Assembly: GCF_000164135.1 (NCBI RefSeq)
Contig: NZ_GG770561.1
Coordinates: 33,177-97,176 of the forward strand
Reading direction: 5' to 3'
Length of the DNA: 64,000 bases
Source: Mycobacterium parascrofulaceum ATCC BAA-614
GTDB lineage: Bacteria > Actinomycetota > Actinomycetes > Mycobacteriales > Mycobacteriaceae
The notes under the pieces are model-generated. The model was given only the letters and a program-made list of their open reading frames with translations, was not told the origin of the DNA and did no database searches. The position numbers and the translations under genes were made by a program. Every line of letters starts with the position of its first letter. The stretch's first letter is position 1. This document shows positions 1 through 9,136 of this stretch, piece after piece.

Positions 1-262
1 CACGGGATAGGGCCGTCGTCCCGGGCTGGCGAGCCTTACTAAGTCGATGGCCGAACTCGAGGAGATGGTCGGCGGCCAGGAGTGAGCTGCGATCCTGATG
101 GGTAGGGCGACTTCGCTTTTGGGGCGGACTCCGATCGCTGGCGGTCAAGGTCCTGAAAGCCCGGTACCTGTAGCGATCTGGCGCCACTGCGGTGTTCTGG
201 GTTTTCATTCAATTTGGACGTGCTGGTAGCGGGGGTGTAGCGGGGGGCGGTACGGTGCCGGT
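1..262. other. Left edge and upstream region of the ESX operon
   Basis: No gene can be supported here. A short + strand reading frame closes with a stop at 83-85 and contains a plausible protein tail (MAELEEMVGGQE from 47), but an in-frame stop at 8-10 leaves only about 25 codons, so it is at most a remnant. The remaining 180 bases presumably hold the promoter of the ESX operon; no clear -35/-10 pair was recognised. Confidence 0.3.
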
Positions 263-1753
263 GTGCCGTTGAAGTTGGCGTCTAAGACGCAGGTTTCGGG
301 TCATTTCTTTGTTCGGCGACGCTTGTCGTTTGCGTTGCTGCGCCGTTCGGTGAGCATGGAGATCAATCCGGTTCGCTGGCACCGCACGCTGTTGATGTTG
401 TCGGCGGTGTTGGGTGTGGTGCTCGTGGTGGGGGCGTTCGTGTACGGGTGGTTTCGCCCGGCGGGGGTGATCGACGACTCGTCGAAGATCGTTGCTGATC
501 GTTCGTCGGGGGCGTTGTTTGTGGTGGTCGACAAGCGACTGTATCCGGCGTTGAATCTGGTGTCGGCGCAGCTGATTGCTGGGTCGCCGGATCGGCCGAC
601 GTTTGTGGCATCGGGGGAGATTGCGAAGTGGCCCAAAGGGCCGACGGTGGGGATCCAGGGCGCTCCGGTGGAGACACCGGCGGTGGTGTCTCCGCAGGTT
701 TCGCGCTGGGCTGTGTGCGACACGGCGCCGACGACGGTTGGTGGTTCGCCGTTGGTGACGGGCATCAATGGGCAGTTGTTGCTCGGGGAGGCGGCGGGAG
801 AGCTCGCCGGCAGCGAGGCCTTGTTGTTGTCTTATGGGCCGCAGGTACACCTGGTGACTAATGGTGTTCGGATGCCGATTGATCTGTCTCAGTCCGCGGT
901 CGCCGGGCCCCTGGGGATTGCGCCCGGGGCGCAGGCGACGGGGATGTCGCGGGCCCTTTTTGACGCGTTGCCGGCGGGGGGACCGCTGGCTGTTCCCGCG
1001 GTGCCTGGCGCCGGTGGGCCCGGTCAGGTGGATTTGGGGGCGGGGGTTGTTGTCGGTGCGGTGGTGGCGAGCCGGGATGTGGCTGCACAGTCGGACCGCT
1101 TTTATGTGGTGCTGGCAGATGGGGTTCAAGAGGTCTCGCCTGTGGTGGCTTCGATGCTGCGCCAGCATGATTCGTTTGGTTTAGCCACGCCGCCGCAGAT
1201 ATCGCCGGATCATTTGGCGCATATTCCGCTGCGTCATGTTCTTGATGTGGATTATTATCCGCGGTCGCCTGTGCGCCTGGTTGATGCGGGCAGTCGGCCG
1301 GTTTCGTGTGTGGCGTGGCAGTGGAGTGTGAGCGAGCGTCAGGCGCGGCTCGCGGTGATTTCGGGTCGGGGGTTGCCCATCCGCGCGGATCAGCGGGCGA
1401 AGATGGTGCCGTTGGTGGGTGCCGGCAATGGCGGGGTGCAAGCGAATCAGGTCTTGGTCGGTGATGGTGCATCGACGTTTGTTAGCACTACTGGTCAGGC
1501 ATTGGATTCGCCTGCGCGCGAGACGATGTGGCTGACTAGCTCCACCGGGTCGCGCTATGGTGTGCCGTTTGACGACAATAGCGTGCAGGCGTTGGGGCTG
1601 GTGTTATCTCAGGTTCGTCCGGCGCCGTGGTCGATGCTGCAGGTGTGGCCTGCGGGACCGGAGTTGTCGCGGGCGGCCGCGTTGACGGTGCATAGCCCGT
1701 CGGACGCGGTGGCTGTGTTGCCGACGAAGACCAACGTACGGGCCGGCGGATAG
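263..1753 (+). CDS. eccB: ESX type VII secretion membrane protein EccB
   Basis: EccB is a core subunit of the ESX inner-membrane complex, with one membrane helix and a large periplasmic domain. The 496-residue product has the family's start (PLKLASKTQVSGHFFVRRR), a conserved cytoplasmic arginine-rich segment, a single hydrophobic segment at about residues 46-67, and then the typical EccB repeats rich in Gly/Pro/Val. It shares several positions I recall from EccB1, such as GIQGAP, the WAVCDT segment and SYGPQVHLVTNG. The GTG at 263 is chosen because it gives exactly the family N-terminus. It is first in the ESX operon, 13 bases before eccCa. Membership in the EccB family is secure; which ESX subtype it belongs to is not decided from sequence alone. 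Confidence 0.95.
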   Translation: MPLKLASKTQVSGHFFVRRRLSFALLRRSVSMEINPVRWHRTLLMLSAVLGVVLVVGAFVYGWFRPAGVIDDSSKIVADRSSGALFVVVDKRLYPALNLVSAQLIAGSPDRPTFVASGEIAKWPKGPTVGIQGAPVETPAVVSPQVSRWAVCDTAPTTVGGSPLVTGINGQLLLGEAAGELAGSEALLLSYGPQVHLVTNGVRMPIDLSQSAVAGPLGIAPGAQATGMSRALFDALPAGGPLAVPAVPGAGGPGQVDLGAGVVVGAVVASRDVAAQSDRFYVVLADGVQEVSPVVASMLRQHDSFGLATPPQISPDHLAHIPLRHVLDVDYYPRSPVRLVDAGSRPVSCVAWQWSVSERQARLAVISGRGLPIRADQRAKMVPLVGAGNGGVQANQVLVGDGASTFVSTTGQALDSPARETMWLTSSTGSRYGVPFDDNSVQALGLVLSQVRPAPWSMLQVWPAGPELSRAAALTVHSPSDAVAVLPTKTNVRAGG

Positions 1754-1766
1754 GAGGGGGAGAAGG

Positions 1767-2882
1767 TTGTCGACGATTCGTTTCAGCCCGTCTCGGCGGC
1801 TGAGGGCGCCCAAAGTTGATGGCGGCATGCAGTCGGTACGCGATTCTCCGATCGCGCCGCGCCGGTTGCCGATGACGAAGGCGCAGATCATTTTGCCTGC
1901 AGTCATGGGCGCGGCGTTTTTGGGCATGATGGCCATGATCTTGACTCAACCGGGGCTGCGCTCGGGGCCGATGAGTTTGTTTTCGTTGTTTGTGCCGGTG
2001 ATGATGATTGTGTCGTTCGCCGGGGTGTTTATGCAGGGCCGTTTTGGTGGCGGTGATAAGGCGTTGTCTCCGCAGGCGTTGGAAGAAGAGCGCCGTGCCT
2101 ACATGGACGAGCTCGACCAGACACGTGATGTGATTCAAAGTGACGCCGAGCGTCAGTTCGCCAATTACCAGTTCTTGCATCCCGAACCGGCGATGCTGCG
2201 TGGGTTGGTCGGGTCGCCGCGGATGTGGGAGCGATCGGGTTCTGCTGAGGACTTGGCGATGCACTTTGGTTTTGTCCGTTTCGGAACCGGTACTTCGGAT
2301 TTGGCGAAGAAGCTGGCTAAGCCTCGGTTGGGGGAGTCGGCCGATTATGAGCCAGTCTGCTATGACGCGCTGCGCAAGTTTTTGTTGGAGCAGTCCAAGA
2401 TTAGTGGGATCGCTAAACCGCTGTCGCTCAAGGTGATTCCGCTGATGACGTTGGTGGGTGAGGATGGTCCGGACACAGTCCACGGTGTGGTGCGGGCGAT
2501 GATTTGTCAGGCGGCCTGCTTCCATTCACCGCAGGACTTGAAAGTCATGGTCGTCACCGACGAACCAGCACGATGGGATTGGGTCAAGTGGTTGCCGCAT
2601 TGCCAACACGACAAGCTCTTTGATAGTGGCGGGCCGTTGCGAATGGTGTGGACGTCGCCGACGGCGATGGATGCGGCGGTTGGTCACGAATTGCATGGCG
2701 CTCGAAAGAATTACGGGGACCCTGGCGCCGCGGACGGGGTACGTCCGCATTGGCTTGTGATCAACGACCAGCTCCGTGTGGATAGTGAATGGGACACGTT
2801 GAATCGCAGGGGCGTTGGGGGGGTCGCGGGCGTGACCTTTGTGCGTGTAGTGGTCAAGGAGGGCGCGGCGGATGACAACTGA
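1767..2882 (+). CDS. eccCa: EccC N-terminal membrane subunit (EccCa)
   Basis: This 371-residue protein matches the N-terminus of EccC, the FtsK/SpoIIIE-type motor of ESX systems. It has two membrane helices at about residues 37-85, followed by the soluble stalk/degenerate ATPase domain (RAYMDEL, MWERSGSAEDL, TDEPARWDWVKWLPHCQHD). The TTG at 1767 is preceded by a strong AGGAGGGGG ribosome binding site. The protein stops inside the domain that precedes ATPase 1. Its end overlaps the start of eccCb by 11 bases in another frame, suggesting translational coupling. In ESX-1 of M. tuberculosis the EccC split lies after ATPase 1, so this break is at a different place. A frameshift in an ancestral single gene is possible, but the usable ATG favours two proteins. 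Confidence 0.9.
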   Translation: MSTIRFSPSRRLRAPKVDGGMQSVRDSPIAPRRLPMTKAQIILPAVMGAAFLGMMAMILTQPGLRSGPMSLFSLFVPVMMIVSFAGVFMQGRFGGGDKALSPQALEEERRAYMDELDQTRDVIQSDAERQFANYQFLHPEPAMLRGLVGSPRMWERSGSAEDLAMHFGFVRFGTGTSDLAKKLAKPRLGESADYEPVCYDALRKFLLEQSKISGIAKPLSLKVIPLMTLVGEDGPDTVHGVVRAMICQAACFHSPQDLKVMVVTDEPARWDWVKWLPHCQHDKLFDSGGPLRMVWTSPTAMDAAVGHELHGARKNYGDPGAADGVRPHWLVINDQLRVDSEWDTLNRRGVGGVAGVTFVRVVVKEGAADDN

Positions 2883-5800
2883 GTTCACATTGCATGTCAA
2901 GCGCGACGGGGCATATGACGAGGAGGGGTTTTTCGCGCTCCCCGATACGCTGGACACGGCGTCCGCGGTCGCGTTTGCGCGCAAAATGGCTAGATACCAT
3001 GCAGATTCGCGGGTAACGCAAAGTTCGACTGCCGCCGCATCGAAGGTCGTGGATCTGTATGAGATTCTCGGCCACGCTGATCCGGGCGATATCGATGTGG
3101 AGGAGGCCTGGGCGGCGACGCGGCTGGGTCCGCCGCTGCAAGACGACGAGGGCGAATTGCAGTGGGGTCGGGAGTGGATGCGGTTCCCGATCGGTATTGA
3201 TCCACGCAATGGACAGCCCGTGGCCCTCGACTTGAAGGAGACTCACGAGTTCGAGGGGATGGGCCATCACGTCGTCGTCGTCGGCACGACTGGGAGTGGT
3301 AAATCGGTGTTTTTGACGGCGTTGATTACGTCGGCGTGTTTGACGCATTCGCCAGACTCGTTGAAGGTCGCGGTGTTTGACTTTAAGGGTAGTGCGTTGG
3401 CGCATTTGGTGGCGGGATTCCCGCACTGCGTCGCGGCGATGAGCAACTTGCGTAACGATCGCCTGTGGATTGTGAGGATGGAAGATGTCCTCTACGGCGA
3501 GATGGAGCGCCGCAAGTCTTGGCTTGACCGGGCTGGGGTCAGTGACATCGCTGAATATGAGTATTTGCGCATTCACAAGAAGGAGAAGTTGCGGCCGATG
3601 CCGCACCTGCTGCTGATTGTCGATGAGTTCACGCAGATGTTCGCTGAACATGACGGAGCCAAAGCGGTCATGGACGAGGTCGGCCGCCAGGGCCGCTCGC
3701 AGGGGCTTCGCCTCGTGATGGGGTCGCAGCGGCTGGGCCACCAGATGCAGGGCGGCATCATGAGTAACATCCCGGTGCGGGTGGCGCTGCGAACTGTCGG
3801 CGACACCGATTCCCACGAGGTGTTGGGTAGCGATGAGGCCAATCATCTGCCCAAAAAACCTGCTGGGGCTGGGCTTTTGAAGGTAGGTGCCAACAAGAAC
3901 CTGACGAGGTTTCAGACGGCGTTCGTGCTCAAGAGCTATGTACCGCCCCAACGGGCAGCAGCTGCTGCGGCCAGGCAGGAAGCCGGTTACCTTGAGCCAC
4001 AAGAGTTCCAGGCGGTCGGTATGCCTGCTCTGCAGATGGCCCGCGACGGCGAGGGCGAGCAGACCAAAATCCCGGAACCACGCGCCATCATTGGCGCCGA
4101 TGGCCGCACCGTCAAACAGGTGCAGGCAACGGTGGATTGCTTGAATCGGCTGAATCTTCCTCCACTGCAAGCGATGTGGCTGCCGCCGCTGCAGCCGGTC
4201 CCTGCTGATGAGCTGGTGCGGCGGTTGCGGGGCCAACCGTGGGATGTCGACTATGGCTCGGCCCAAAGCGAGCTCTCGAGGCTGATGTTTCCGGTCGGGA
4301 TCGAAGACAGGCCGCGCGACCACCGCCAGCTTGTCTATGCGCCCAATCTGGCCGAAGGTAACTGCGCGGTCATTGGTATGGGGCAATCGGGTAAGACGGT
4401 GGCCATCGCGACGATGATCTCGGGTGCCGCTTTGTTGTATCATCCTCGGCGGCTTCAGTTCTACGTCATCGCACTCAGCGGGCCGGACCTCAACCTGGTA
4501 GCTGGTTTGCCGCACGTCGGTGGTTTCGCACGCGAGGTGGACCCCGAGCAGGTCAAACGAATCATCGCCGAGATGCTGGCGCTGATCGATCAGCGCGAGC
4601 AGGCGTTCACCAAGCTAGGTCTGACGCTAACCAAGCTGCGTGAACGCAAATTTGGCGGCGTGCCAGGTGAGGTGCCTCAAGACTCGTTCGGCGATGTGTT
4701 TTTGGTGATCGATGGCTGGCCAACGTTTGTGAAGAACTGGGAGCTGTTGGTTTCTGACGTGGAACGAATCTTGGCTAAAGGACCCGATGTTGGGGTGCAC
4801 GCCATTGTGTCGACCAGTGGCTGGGTGGCCAACAAATTCCCGTCAGGAATGACCAAGAATTTCACCAGCAACGTGGAGCTCAAGCTCGGTGACAACGATG
4901 ACATGACGGTCAACAATGTGAAGGTCGCGCGCGACGTTCCCTTCGGGGAGCAGAAGATGTTCCTCGACGAAGAGGACGACACTGGCGGTGAGGTCGAGCA
5001 GGTCAACGTGGTCAAGATCAGGGGCCGCGGCACGACGATGGAGGGGTACCATTTTCAGGCCGGGTTACCGGAGATAACCGTGCAAGGGCGGCGCGCCGAC
5101 GTGGCAGCAGCCGTTGAGCCAATTCAGCGGCTCGCTGGACCTGACAGTGCGGCCGCGCGGGTACGGATGCTGCCCAAAATCGTCGGTATCGACGAGGTCT
5201 TCGCGCAATGGGAGCAGCGTGAGCATGGGCCGGGTGGGGTCGACTGGAGTGGTGTCGTGCCGTTCGGGATTTCAGAAATCGGTTTGGAGCCGGCGGTCGC
5301 GAACTTCGCTGCGACCCCGCATCTGCTGCTTACCGGTCGGCCTGAATGTGGATTGTCGAGCGGGTTGGCCACGGTGGCCCAAGCTGTGATGCGGGTGTAC
5401 GGGCCCGAGCAGGCCCAGATCTATGTGGTGGACCCTCATAATGAGTTGCTGCGCGTGGTCGAAGGTGAACATTTGGGCGCCTACGTTTTCCGGGAGGACC
5501 AGGTGCGTGCCTTGGGTGACAGCCTGGGGGCGATCCTGACTGAACGTATGCCGATGACAGACCTAAGCCAGGCGGAGTTGGCTGCGGGGACGCGGCGTTG
5601 GAGCGGGCCAGAGATCTTTGTCTTCATCGATCGTGAAGAGACCCTTGCTAGTTGGGACACTGGTGGGTTCGTGGCAGGAACCGGATACCCGTTGGGCCCG
5701 CTGGCGCGGTTTATTGCGCGGGGTAAAGAGGTCGGCCTGCACCTGGTCGTGTCGCGGCGGATCGCTCAGTGGGGCCGCACGCTGACCAATCCGATAATCG

Positions 5801-5970
5801 GGGAGTTGCTCAAGGCCAAAGCACCTGTCGTGGTAATGGACGGCGACCCTGATGAAGGGCCGATCGTCGGCAAAACGAAAGCCGTGCCAGCTGACCCCGG
5901 TCGTGGCCTGTACGTCACTGACCGGATGGTGGCGCCGGTGCAGATCGCGTTCCCGGCGAGCGCCCATTGA
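2872..5970 (+). CDS. eccCb: EccC ATPase subunit with three FtsK/SpoIIIE domains (EccCb)
   Basis: This 1032-residue protein supplies the remaining part of EccC: the end of the N-terminal soluble domain and three FtsK-like ATPase domains that power and gate ESX secretion. Domain 1 has Walker A GTTGSGKS near residue 138 and Walker B HLLLIVDEF near 244. Domain 2 has GMGQSGKT near 501 and VFLVIDGW near 608. Domain 3 has a degenerate P-loop (TGRPECGLSS near 817) and FVFIDREE near 914. In known EccC proteins ATPase 1 is the most active and domains 2-3 bind substrate signals; the intact site 1 and degenerate site 3 fit that. The ATG at 2872 lies inside the end of eccCa. Its stop overlaps the next TTG start by TTGA. 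Confidence 0.95.
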   Translation: MTTEFTLHVKRDGAYDEEGFFALPDTLDTASAVAFARKMARYHADSRVTQSSTAAASKVVDLYEILGHADPGDIDVEEAWAATRLGPPLQDDEGELQWGREWMRFPIGIDPRNGQPVALDLKETHEFEGMGHHVVVVGTTGSGKSVFLTALITSACLTHSPDSLKVAVFDFKGSALAHLVAGFPHCVAAMSNLRNDRLWIVRMEDVLYGEMERRKSWLDRAGVSDIAEYEYLRIHKKEKLRPMPHLLLIVDEFTQMFAEHDGAKAVMDEVGRQGRSQGLRLVMGSQRLGHQMQGGIMSNIPVRVALRTVGDTDSHEVLGSDEANHLPKKPAGAGLLKVGANKNLTRFQTAFVLKSYVPPQRAAAAAARQEAGYLEPQEFQAVGMPALQMARDGEGEQTKIPEPRAIIGADGRTVKQVQATVDCLNRLNLPPLQAMWLPPLQPVPADELVRRLRGQPWDVDYGSAQSELSRLMFPVGIEDRPRDHRQLVYAPNLAEGNCAVIGMGQSGKTVAIATMISGAALLYHPRRLQFYVIALSGPDLNLVAGLPHVGGFAREVDPEQVKRIIAEMLALIDQREQAFTKLGLTLTKLRERKFGGVPGEVPQDSFGDVFLVIDGWPTFVKNWELLVSDVERILAKGPDVGVHAIVSTSGWVANKFPSGMTKNFTSNVELKLGDNDDMTVNNVKVARDVPFGEQKMFLDEEDDTGGEVEQVNVVKIRGRGTTMEGYHFQAGLPEITVQGRRADVAAAVEPIQRLAGPDSAAARVRMLPKIVGIDEVFAQWEQREHGPGGVDWSGVVPFGISEIGLEPAVANFAATPHLLLTGRPECGLSSGLATVAQAVMRVYGPEQAQIYVVDPHNELLRVVEGEHLGAYVFREDQVRALGDSLGAILTERMPMTDLSQAELAAGTRRWSGPEIFVFIDREETLASWDTGGFVAGTGYPLGPLARFIARGKEVGLHLVVSRRIAQWGRTLTNPIIGELLKAKAPVVVMDGDPDEGPIVGKTKAVPADPGRGLYVTDRMVAPVQIAFPASAH

Positions 5971-6383
5971 GCGAGGATGACCCCGCGTGGCTGCTCGTCC
6001 ACGCGGTGGAACAAGCCCGCTTAGAACAGGGGTTGTCCAAACATGATCTGGCACGCCTGGCGCGCGTGGCGCGGCCTACGATCTCGCGGCTGATCAACCA
6101 TGGCATGGTCCCGTCTCGTGCGGCCACGCTGGATAGGATCGGCTCGGCGCTGGGCTGGGAGGCCGGGACGTGTGCGGCCTTGTTGGCCGGCCAACCCCTA
6201 CCGGGTCCACGCGCGCCGGTGACTCGCTCGGCCCAGCTCGTCGCAGCGCGGCTCACCGAGATTGCCGAGGAGGCGCGGTCGGCCGCCGGTGCTGCCGAGC
6301 AGTCGATTCTGCGGCTGAAAACCATCGAGGAGCGTGCGCGTGCGGCTGCGCAGTTCGTGCTGGGCGGTTCAGTAGCTGATTAA
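5967..6383 (+). CDS. Small XRE-type helix-turn-helix protein in the ESX operon
   Basis: The 138-residue product has an N-terminal helix-turn-helix (about residues 12-55: AVEQARLEQGLSKHDLARLA then RPTISRLINHG) of the XRE/Cro type. A C-terminal Ala/Glu-rich region (residues 80-130) is likely helical or coiled coil. The TTG start overlaps the eccCb stop (TTGA), so it is translationally coupled. An HTH protein is not part of the secretion machine; it may autoregulate the ESX operon, whose next gene begins after a 236-base gap that could hold an internal promoter. The target and role are inference. No signal peptide or membrane segment is seen. Confidence 0.75.
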   Translation: MSEDDPAWLLVHAVEQARLEQGLSKHDLARLARVARPTISRLINHGMVPSRAATLDRIGSALGWEAGTCAALLAGQPLPGPRAPVTRSAQLVAARLTEIAEEARSAAGAAEQSILRLKTIEERARAAAQFVLGGSVAD

Positions 6384-6619
6384 GCGGTCGATCTGGACCG
6401 ATTCATGCGTCGGCATGGGCCTTTGTCGCTCGGTGATGCGTGGCGGTATTTCGCCAGGTGAGCGGCGCCGTAGAGGGTGTCGGGAAACAGGGGGTGTTGC
6501 CTTGTGTGGAATGTCGGAGGTTTGGTTGCCGGTGTCCCTGGGGGCGGTTATCGTCGCATCAAACGGCGGCTTTATTGCTCGTGGGGCGAATGGGATATGT
6601 GGACAGGGGTGGGATTGCA

Positions 6620-6916
6620 ATGATGTTCATTGAGGCGCCGGCGCTGGCGGCGCAGGCAGCATCAGAGGGCGCAGGCGGGGCGACCACGGCGGCCACTCTT
6701 GCCGCTGGGGCACCAGCGATGGGCGCTGTGCTGCCGATGGGCGGCGAGGAAGTGTCGGCAATGTTCGCTCAAGCTATCGCCGCGCACGGCGCGCAGTTCT
6801 TGGCGGCAGGTGCTCTAGGTGTGGCTCAGCGGGAGGCGTTCGCAGCCACCGTGGCTACGTCGGCGGCCACCTACACCGCTATGGATGCGGTCGGCAAGGC
6901 GCTGCTGTCGCTGTAG
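6620..6916 (+). CDS. PE family protein
   Basis: A 98-residue PE protein (PE35-like position, between eccC and PPE/esx genes). PE proteins form helical hairpin dimers with PPE proteins and are ESX substrates. The sequence is Ala/Gly-rich and has the general secretion signal YxxxD as YTAMD about 14 residues before the C-terminus. The PE dipeptide of the classical N-terminus is not evident (MMFIEAPALAAQAA). I start it at the tandem ATGs at 6620/6623 rather than at the longer open frame upstream, whose translation is Cys/Gly/Arg-rich and unlike the family. It sits 15 bases before the PPE gene, the usual PE-PPE pairing. Confidence 0.85.
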   Translation: MMFIEAPALAAQAASEGAGGATTAATLAAGAPAMGAVLPMGGEEVSAMFAQAIAAHGAQFLAAGALGVAQREAFAATVATSAATYTAMDAVGKALLSL

Positions 6917-6931
6917 CGCGGCGGTGCACTG

Positions 6932-8413
6932 ATGTACTGGGGTATCCCACCAGAGATCAACGCATTTCGGTTGACCAGGATGGGCGCGGGTCCAACGGCG
7001 CACGTCCCACAGATCACCGCCTACACGGCTGCTGCGGCCACGCACTTCGAGCAAGGGATGCAGCAGTCGGTGACCGCGATCGCGACCGCGCCGGTTTTCC
7101 AGGGCTCTGGCGGAATGGGGATGCTCGATAGTGCCACGCCGATGGCGGCCTGGCAGCAGACCGCCGGGCTGCATGCAGAGACTGCGGCGGCCACCATCCA
7201 AACTGGGTTGACTGCGTACAGCGCGGCCGTGTCCGCGACCATTCCTCATGAAGTGGTGGTGGCCAACCGGGTCCGCGAGGCCACTTTGGAATCAACAAAT
7301 TTCATGGGGATCAACACCCCAGCGATCGCCGAGGCGAATGCTGAATATGGGGAGTATTGGTCGCAGAACGCCGGGGCCATGGTCGGCTACTTGGGCGCTA
7401 TGGCCCCTGTCGTGAGCGCGCTGACCGTTCCCTTGCCGACGTTGCCTGATATGAGCAATCCGCTGGGGGCGACGGCCGGCTTGGCAGGGTTGGTCGGCGA
7501 CGGGGTTGGTGCTGGCGTGCAGGCCTTAGGGTCGGGCATTAGCGCCGGTGGGGGAGTGGTGTCGGCTGGCAGTGGGATCAGCACAGGCGTGGCCACTGGG
7601 ATCTCGAGCGGCGTGTTCAACGGCACGGGAGCAGGCGTGCAGGCCGCAGGGTCGCCCACTGGTGGGCAAACCCCGGCACCGCAGCCAGCGACCACCGGCA
7701 CGACCGCGGGGCAGGGCGTGCCCGCAACGACGGGCACCGGCCAGGGCGTCACGAGTAACGCGCCGCAGGGAAAAGCTCCACCGTTGCAGGCGGGTCAAGG
7801 CGGTCAGCCGCCCCTGGAAGAGTCTGGACAGTCGTTGCTCGGCCAACTCACCCAGGCGCCAACCGAAATGATGAGTTCGCTCAGTTCACCACTGGAGTCA
7901 CTGGGGCAGCTCCCGTCGAGTGCCAGTGGCCAACTAAGCGGCCTGATGGGCCCGTTGTCGGCGCTGACCGGTGGAATGTCCGGTGGATTGGGTGGGCCCC
8001 CAGCCGGGGGAGCACCGGGATTCAGCGCAGCCAGTGCACCGTGGTCGGGACTAAGTGGCGCCAACGGCGGCTTCGCCGGGGGCGCGTCAGCGGTTGCCGC
8101 GGCGTTGACGAAACCGTCTGCTGGCGGGCTAGGTGGGCCTGTGGGCGTGCCGGGCGGCTGGTGGGCCGACGTGGCTGATGGCGCTGAAACAGACGAGCAA
8201 CCGGCTGCGGGACTGCGAAGCGGCGCGGCAGCGGGCAGAGGAGCCATGGCGCCCGGAATGTATGGACCCATGGCGGCAACGGGGCGCTCCGGACGCGGCA
8301 GTGAATATGCCGATGTCAGCGAGCAGGATAAGACGATCACGCTACCGGCCTCCGCGCATGCGGCGCCGGTGCTCACGTCTGAGGGCGTGGTCCACGTCGG
8401 GCAGGGAGGATAA
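6932..8413 (+). CDS. PPE family protein
   Basis: A 493-residue PPE protein. The N-terminal roughly 170 residues form the helical PPE domain (MYWGIPPEINAFRL start with the PPE motif at residues 6-8, and a conserved EYWSQNAGAM segment near 139). A Gly/Ala/Pro/Ser-rich low-complexity C-terminal region follows, like PPE68 of ESX-1. It would pair with the upstream PE, be recognised through its hairpin tip by EspG encoded downstream, and be secreted or surface-exposed. The start is the ATG 15 bases after the PE stop. The C-terminal 300 residues are not assigned to any fold. Confidence 0.9.
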   Translation: MYWGIPPEINAFRLTRMGAGPTAHVPQITAYTAAAATHFEQGMQQSVTAIATAPVFQGSGGMGMLDSATPMAAWQQTAGLHAETAAATIQTGLTAYSAAVSATIPHEVVVANRVREATLESTNFMGINTPAIAEANAEYGEYWSQNAGAMVGYLGAMAPVVSALTVPLPTLPDMSNPLGATAGLAGLVGDGVGAGVQALGSGISAGGGVVSAGSGISTGVATGISSGVFNGTGAGVQAAGSPTGGQTPAPQPATTGTTAGQGVPATTGTGQGVTSNAPQGKAPPLQAGQGGQPPLEESGQSLLGQLTQAPTEMMSSLSSPLESLGQLPSSASGQLSGLMGPLSALTGGMSGGLGGPPAGGAPGFSAASAPWSGLSGANGGFAGGASAVAAALTKPSAGGLGGPVGVPGGWWADVADGAETDEQPAAGLRSGAAAGRGAMAPGMYGPMAATGRSGRGSEYADVSEQDKTITLPASAHAAPVLTSEGVVHVGQGG

Positions 8414-8491
8414 CTCCCGGCAGGGGCCCGGGTCATTGCTGAACTGATCGAACCAGCGGTAACCACTTGCTAGTGAAGGAGATACACCATC

Positions 8492-8794
8492 ATGGCGTTG
8501 AACGCCGATGTCGCCCAGATGCTTTCGGGCGCAAGTCAATTGTCGAACATTCAACAAGAGGTGCTGTCGGCGTTGGGCCGTTATGTCACCATGAACCAGA
8601 ACCTCACCGGTACTGGGTTTAGTGGTGATGCGGCGCTGGCCTCCATGGCCACCACCGAGGACATCAACCGGACCGGCCAACAGGTCAGCCAGCGGTTTCA
8701 GAGCGTCATCGACATAATGAAGCGCTCGGCGCACCAGTACCAAGAAACGAACGCGCAGAACCGCGCGGCGCTGGGCTCCATCCAGTCGACCTGA
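8492..8794 (+). CDS. esxB: EsxB-like (CFP-10-like) WXG100 protein
   Basis: A 100-residue small helical protein located exactly where esxB is expected, with an AAGGAG ribosome binding site 8-13 bases before its ATG. It has the WXG100 length and helix-turn-helix pattern. The turn reads GFSGDAA, with Phe in place of the usual Trp of W-x-G. The C-terminal YxxxD/E secretion signal is also imperfect: the tyrosine near residue 88 is followed by QETN, giving Asn at the last position. It would form a heterodimer with the next gene's product and be an ESX substrate. Assignment as the EsxB partner is by order and size; the motif deviations lower certainty about which partner carries the signal. Confidence 0.82.
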   Translation: MALNADVAQMLSGASQLSNIQQEVLSALGRYVTMNQNLTGTGFSGDAALASMATTEDINRTGQQVSQRFQSVIDIMKRSAHQYQETNAQNRAALGSIQST

Positions 8795-8842
8795 CCGCGG
8801 CCAATCTTTCAGACATCGAACGACTTTCAGAGGAGAATGGTT

Positions 8843-9136
8843 ATGGATTCAATGCGTTACGACCACGCCATGATCGCCGATCACGTGTCGGCCCAGGCGC
8901 AGCTGGTCGCTCACATGAACGATCTGCGTACCCGGGCCATGGGAACAATCAACCAGGTCGCCACAGTCTGGACGCAGCATGGTTCTGACGCTGCCCAGGT
9001 CGCCATGCACGAGATCGATCAGGCGTTCCAGGCGGTGTTCACCACGATCGAGCGCCATGGACAGGCCCAGGGGCACGCGTCGACGAATGCGCTGGGCACC
9101 GACCACGCGGTCCAGGCTGGTTTCCGGGGCTTGTGA
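8843..9136 (+). CDS. esxA: EsxA-like (ESAT-6-like) WXG100 protein
   Basis: A 97-residue helical protein, the presumed partner of the EsxB-like protein 48 bases upstream. The turn contains VWTQHGSDAA, which keeps the Trp but spaces it three residues from the Gly (W-x-x-x-G rather than W-x-G). I choose the ATG at 8843 over the one at 8837 because the AGAGGAG site at 8830-8835 is only one base from the earlier codon but seven from the later one. Its stop overlaps the GTG start of espG (GTGA). No C-terminal YxxxD/E is seen. Known EsxA homologues are secreted as 1:1 dimers with EsxB. Confidence 0.82.
   Translation: MDSMRYDHAMIADHVSAQAQLVAHMNDLRTRAMGTINQVATVWTQHGSDAAQVAMHEIDQAFQAVFTTIERHGQAQGHASTNALGTDHAVQAGFRGL

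Noticed and set aside
2854..4515. Long - strand open frame (553 residues) opposite eccCb
   Set aside because: Shadow of a high-G+C gene: Arg/His/Gln-rich translation without domains, while the + strand has clear ATPase motifs.
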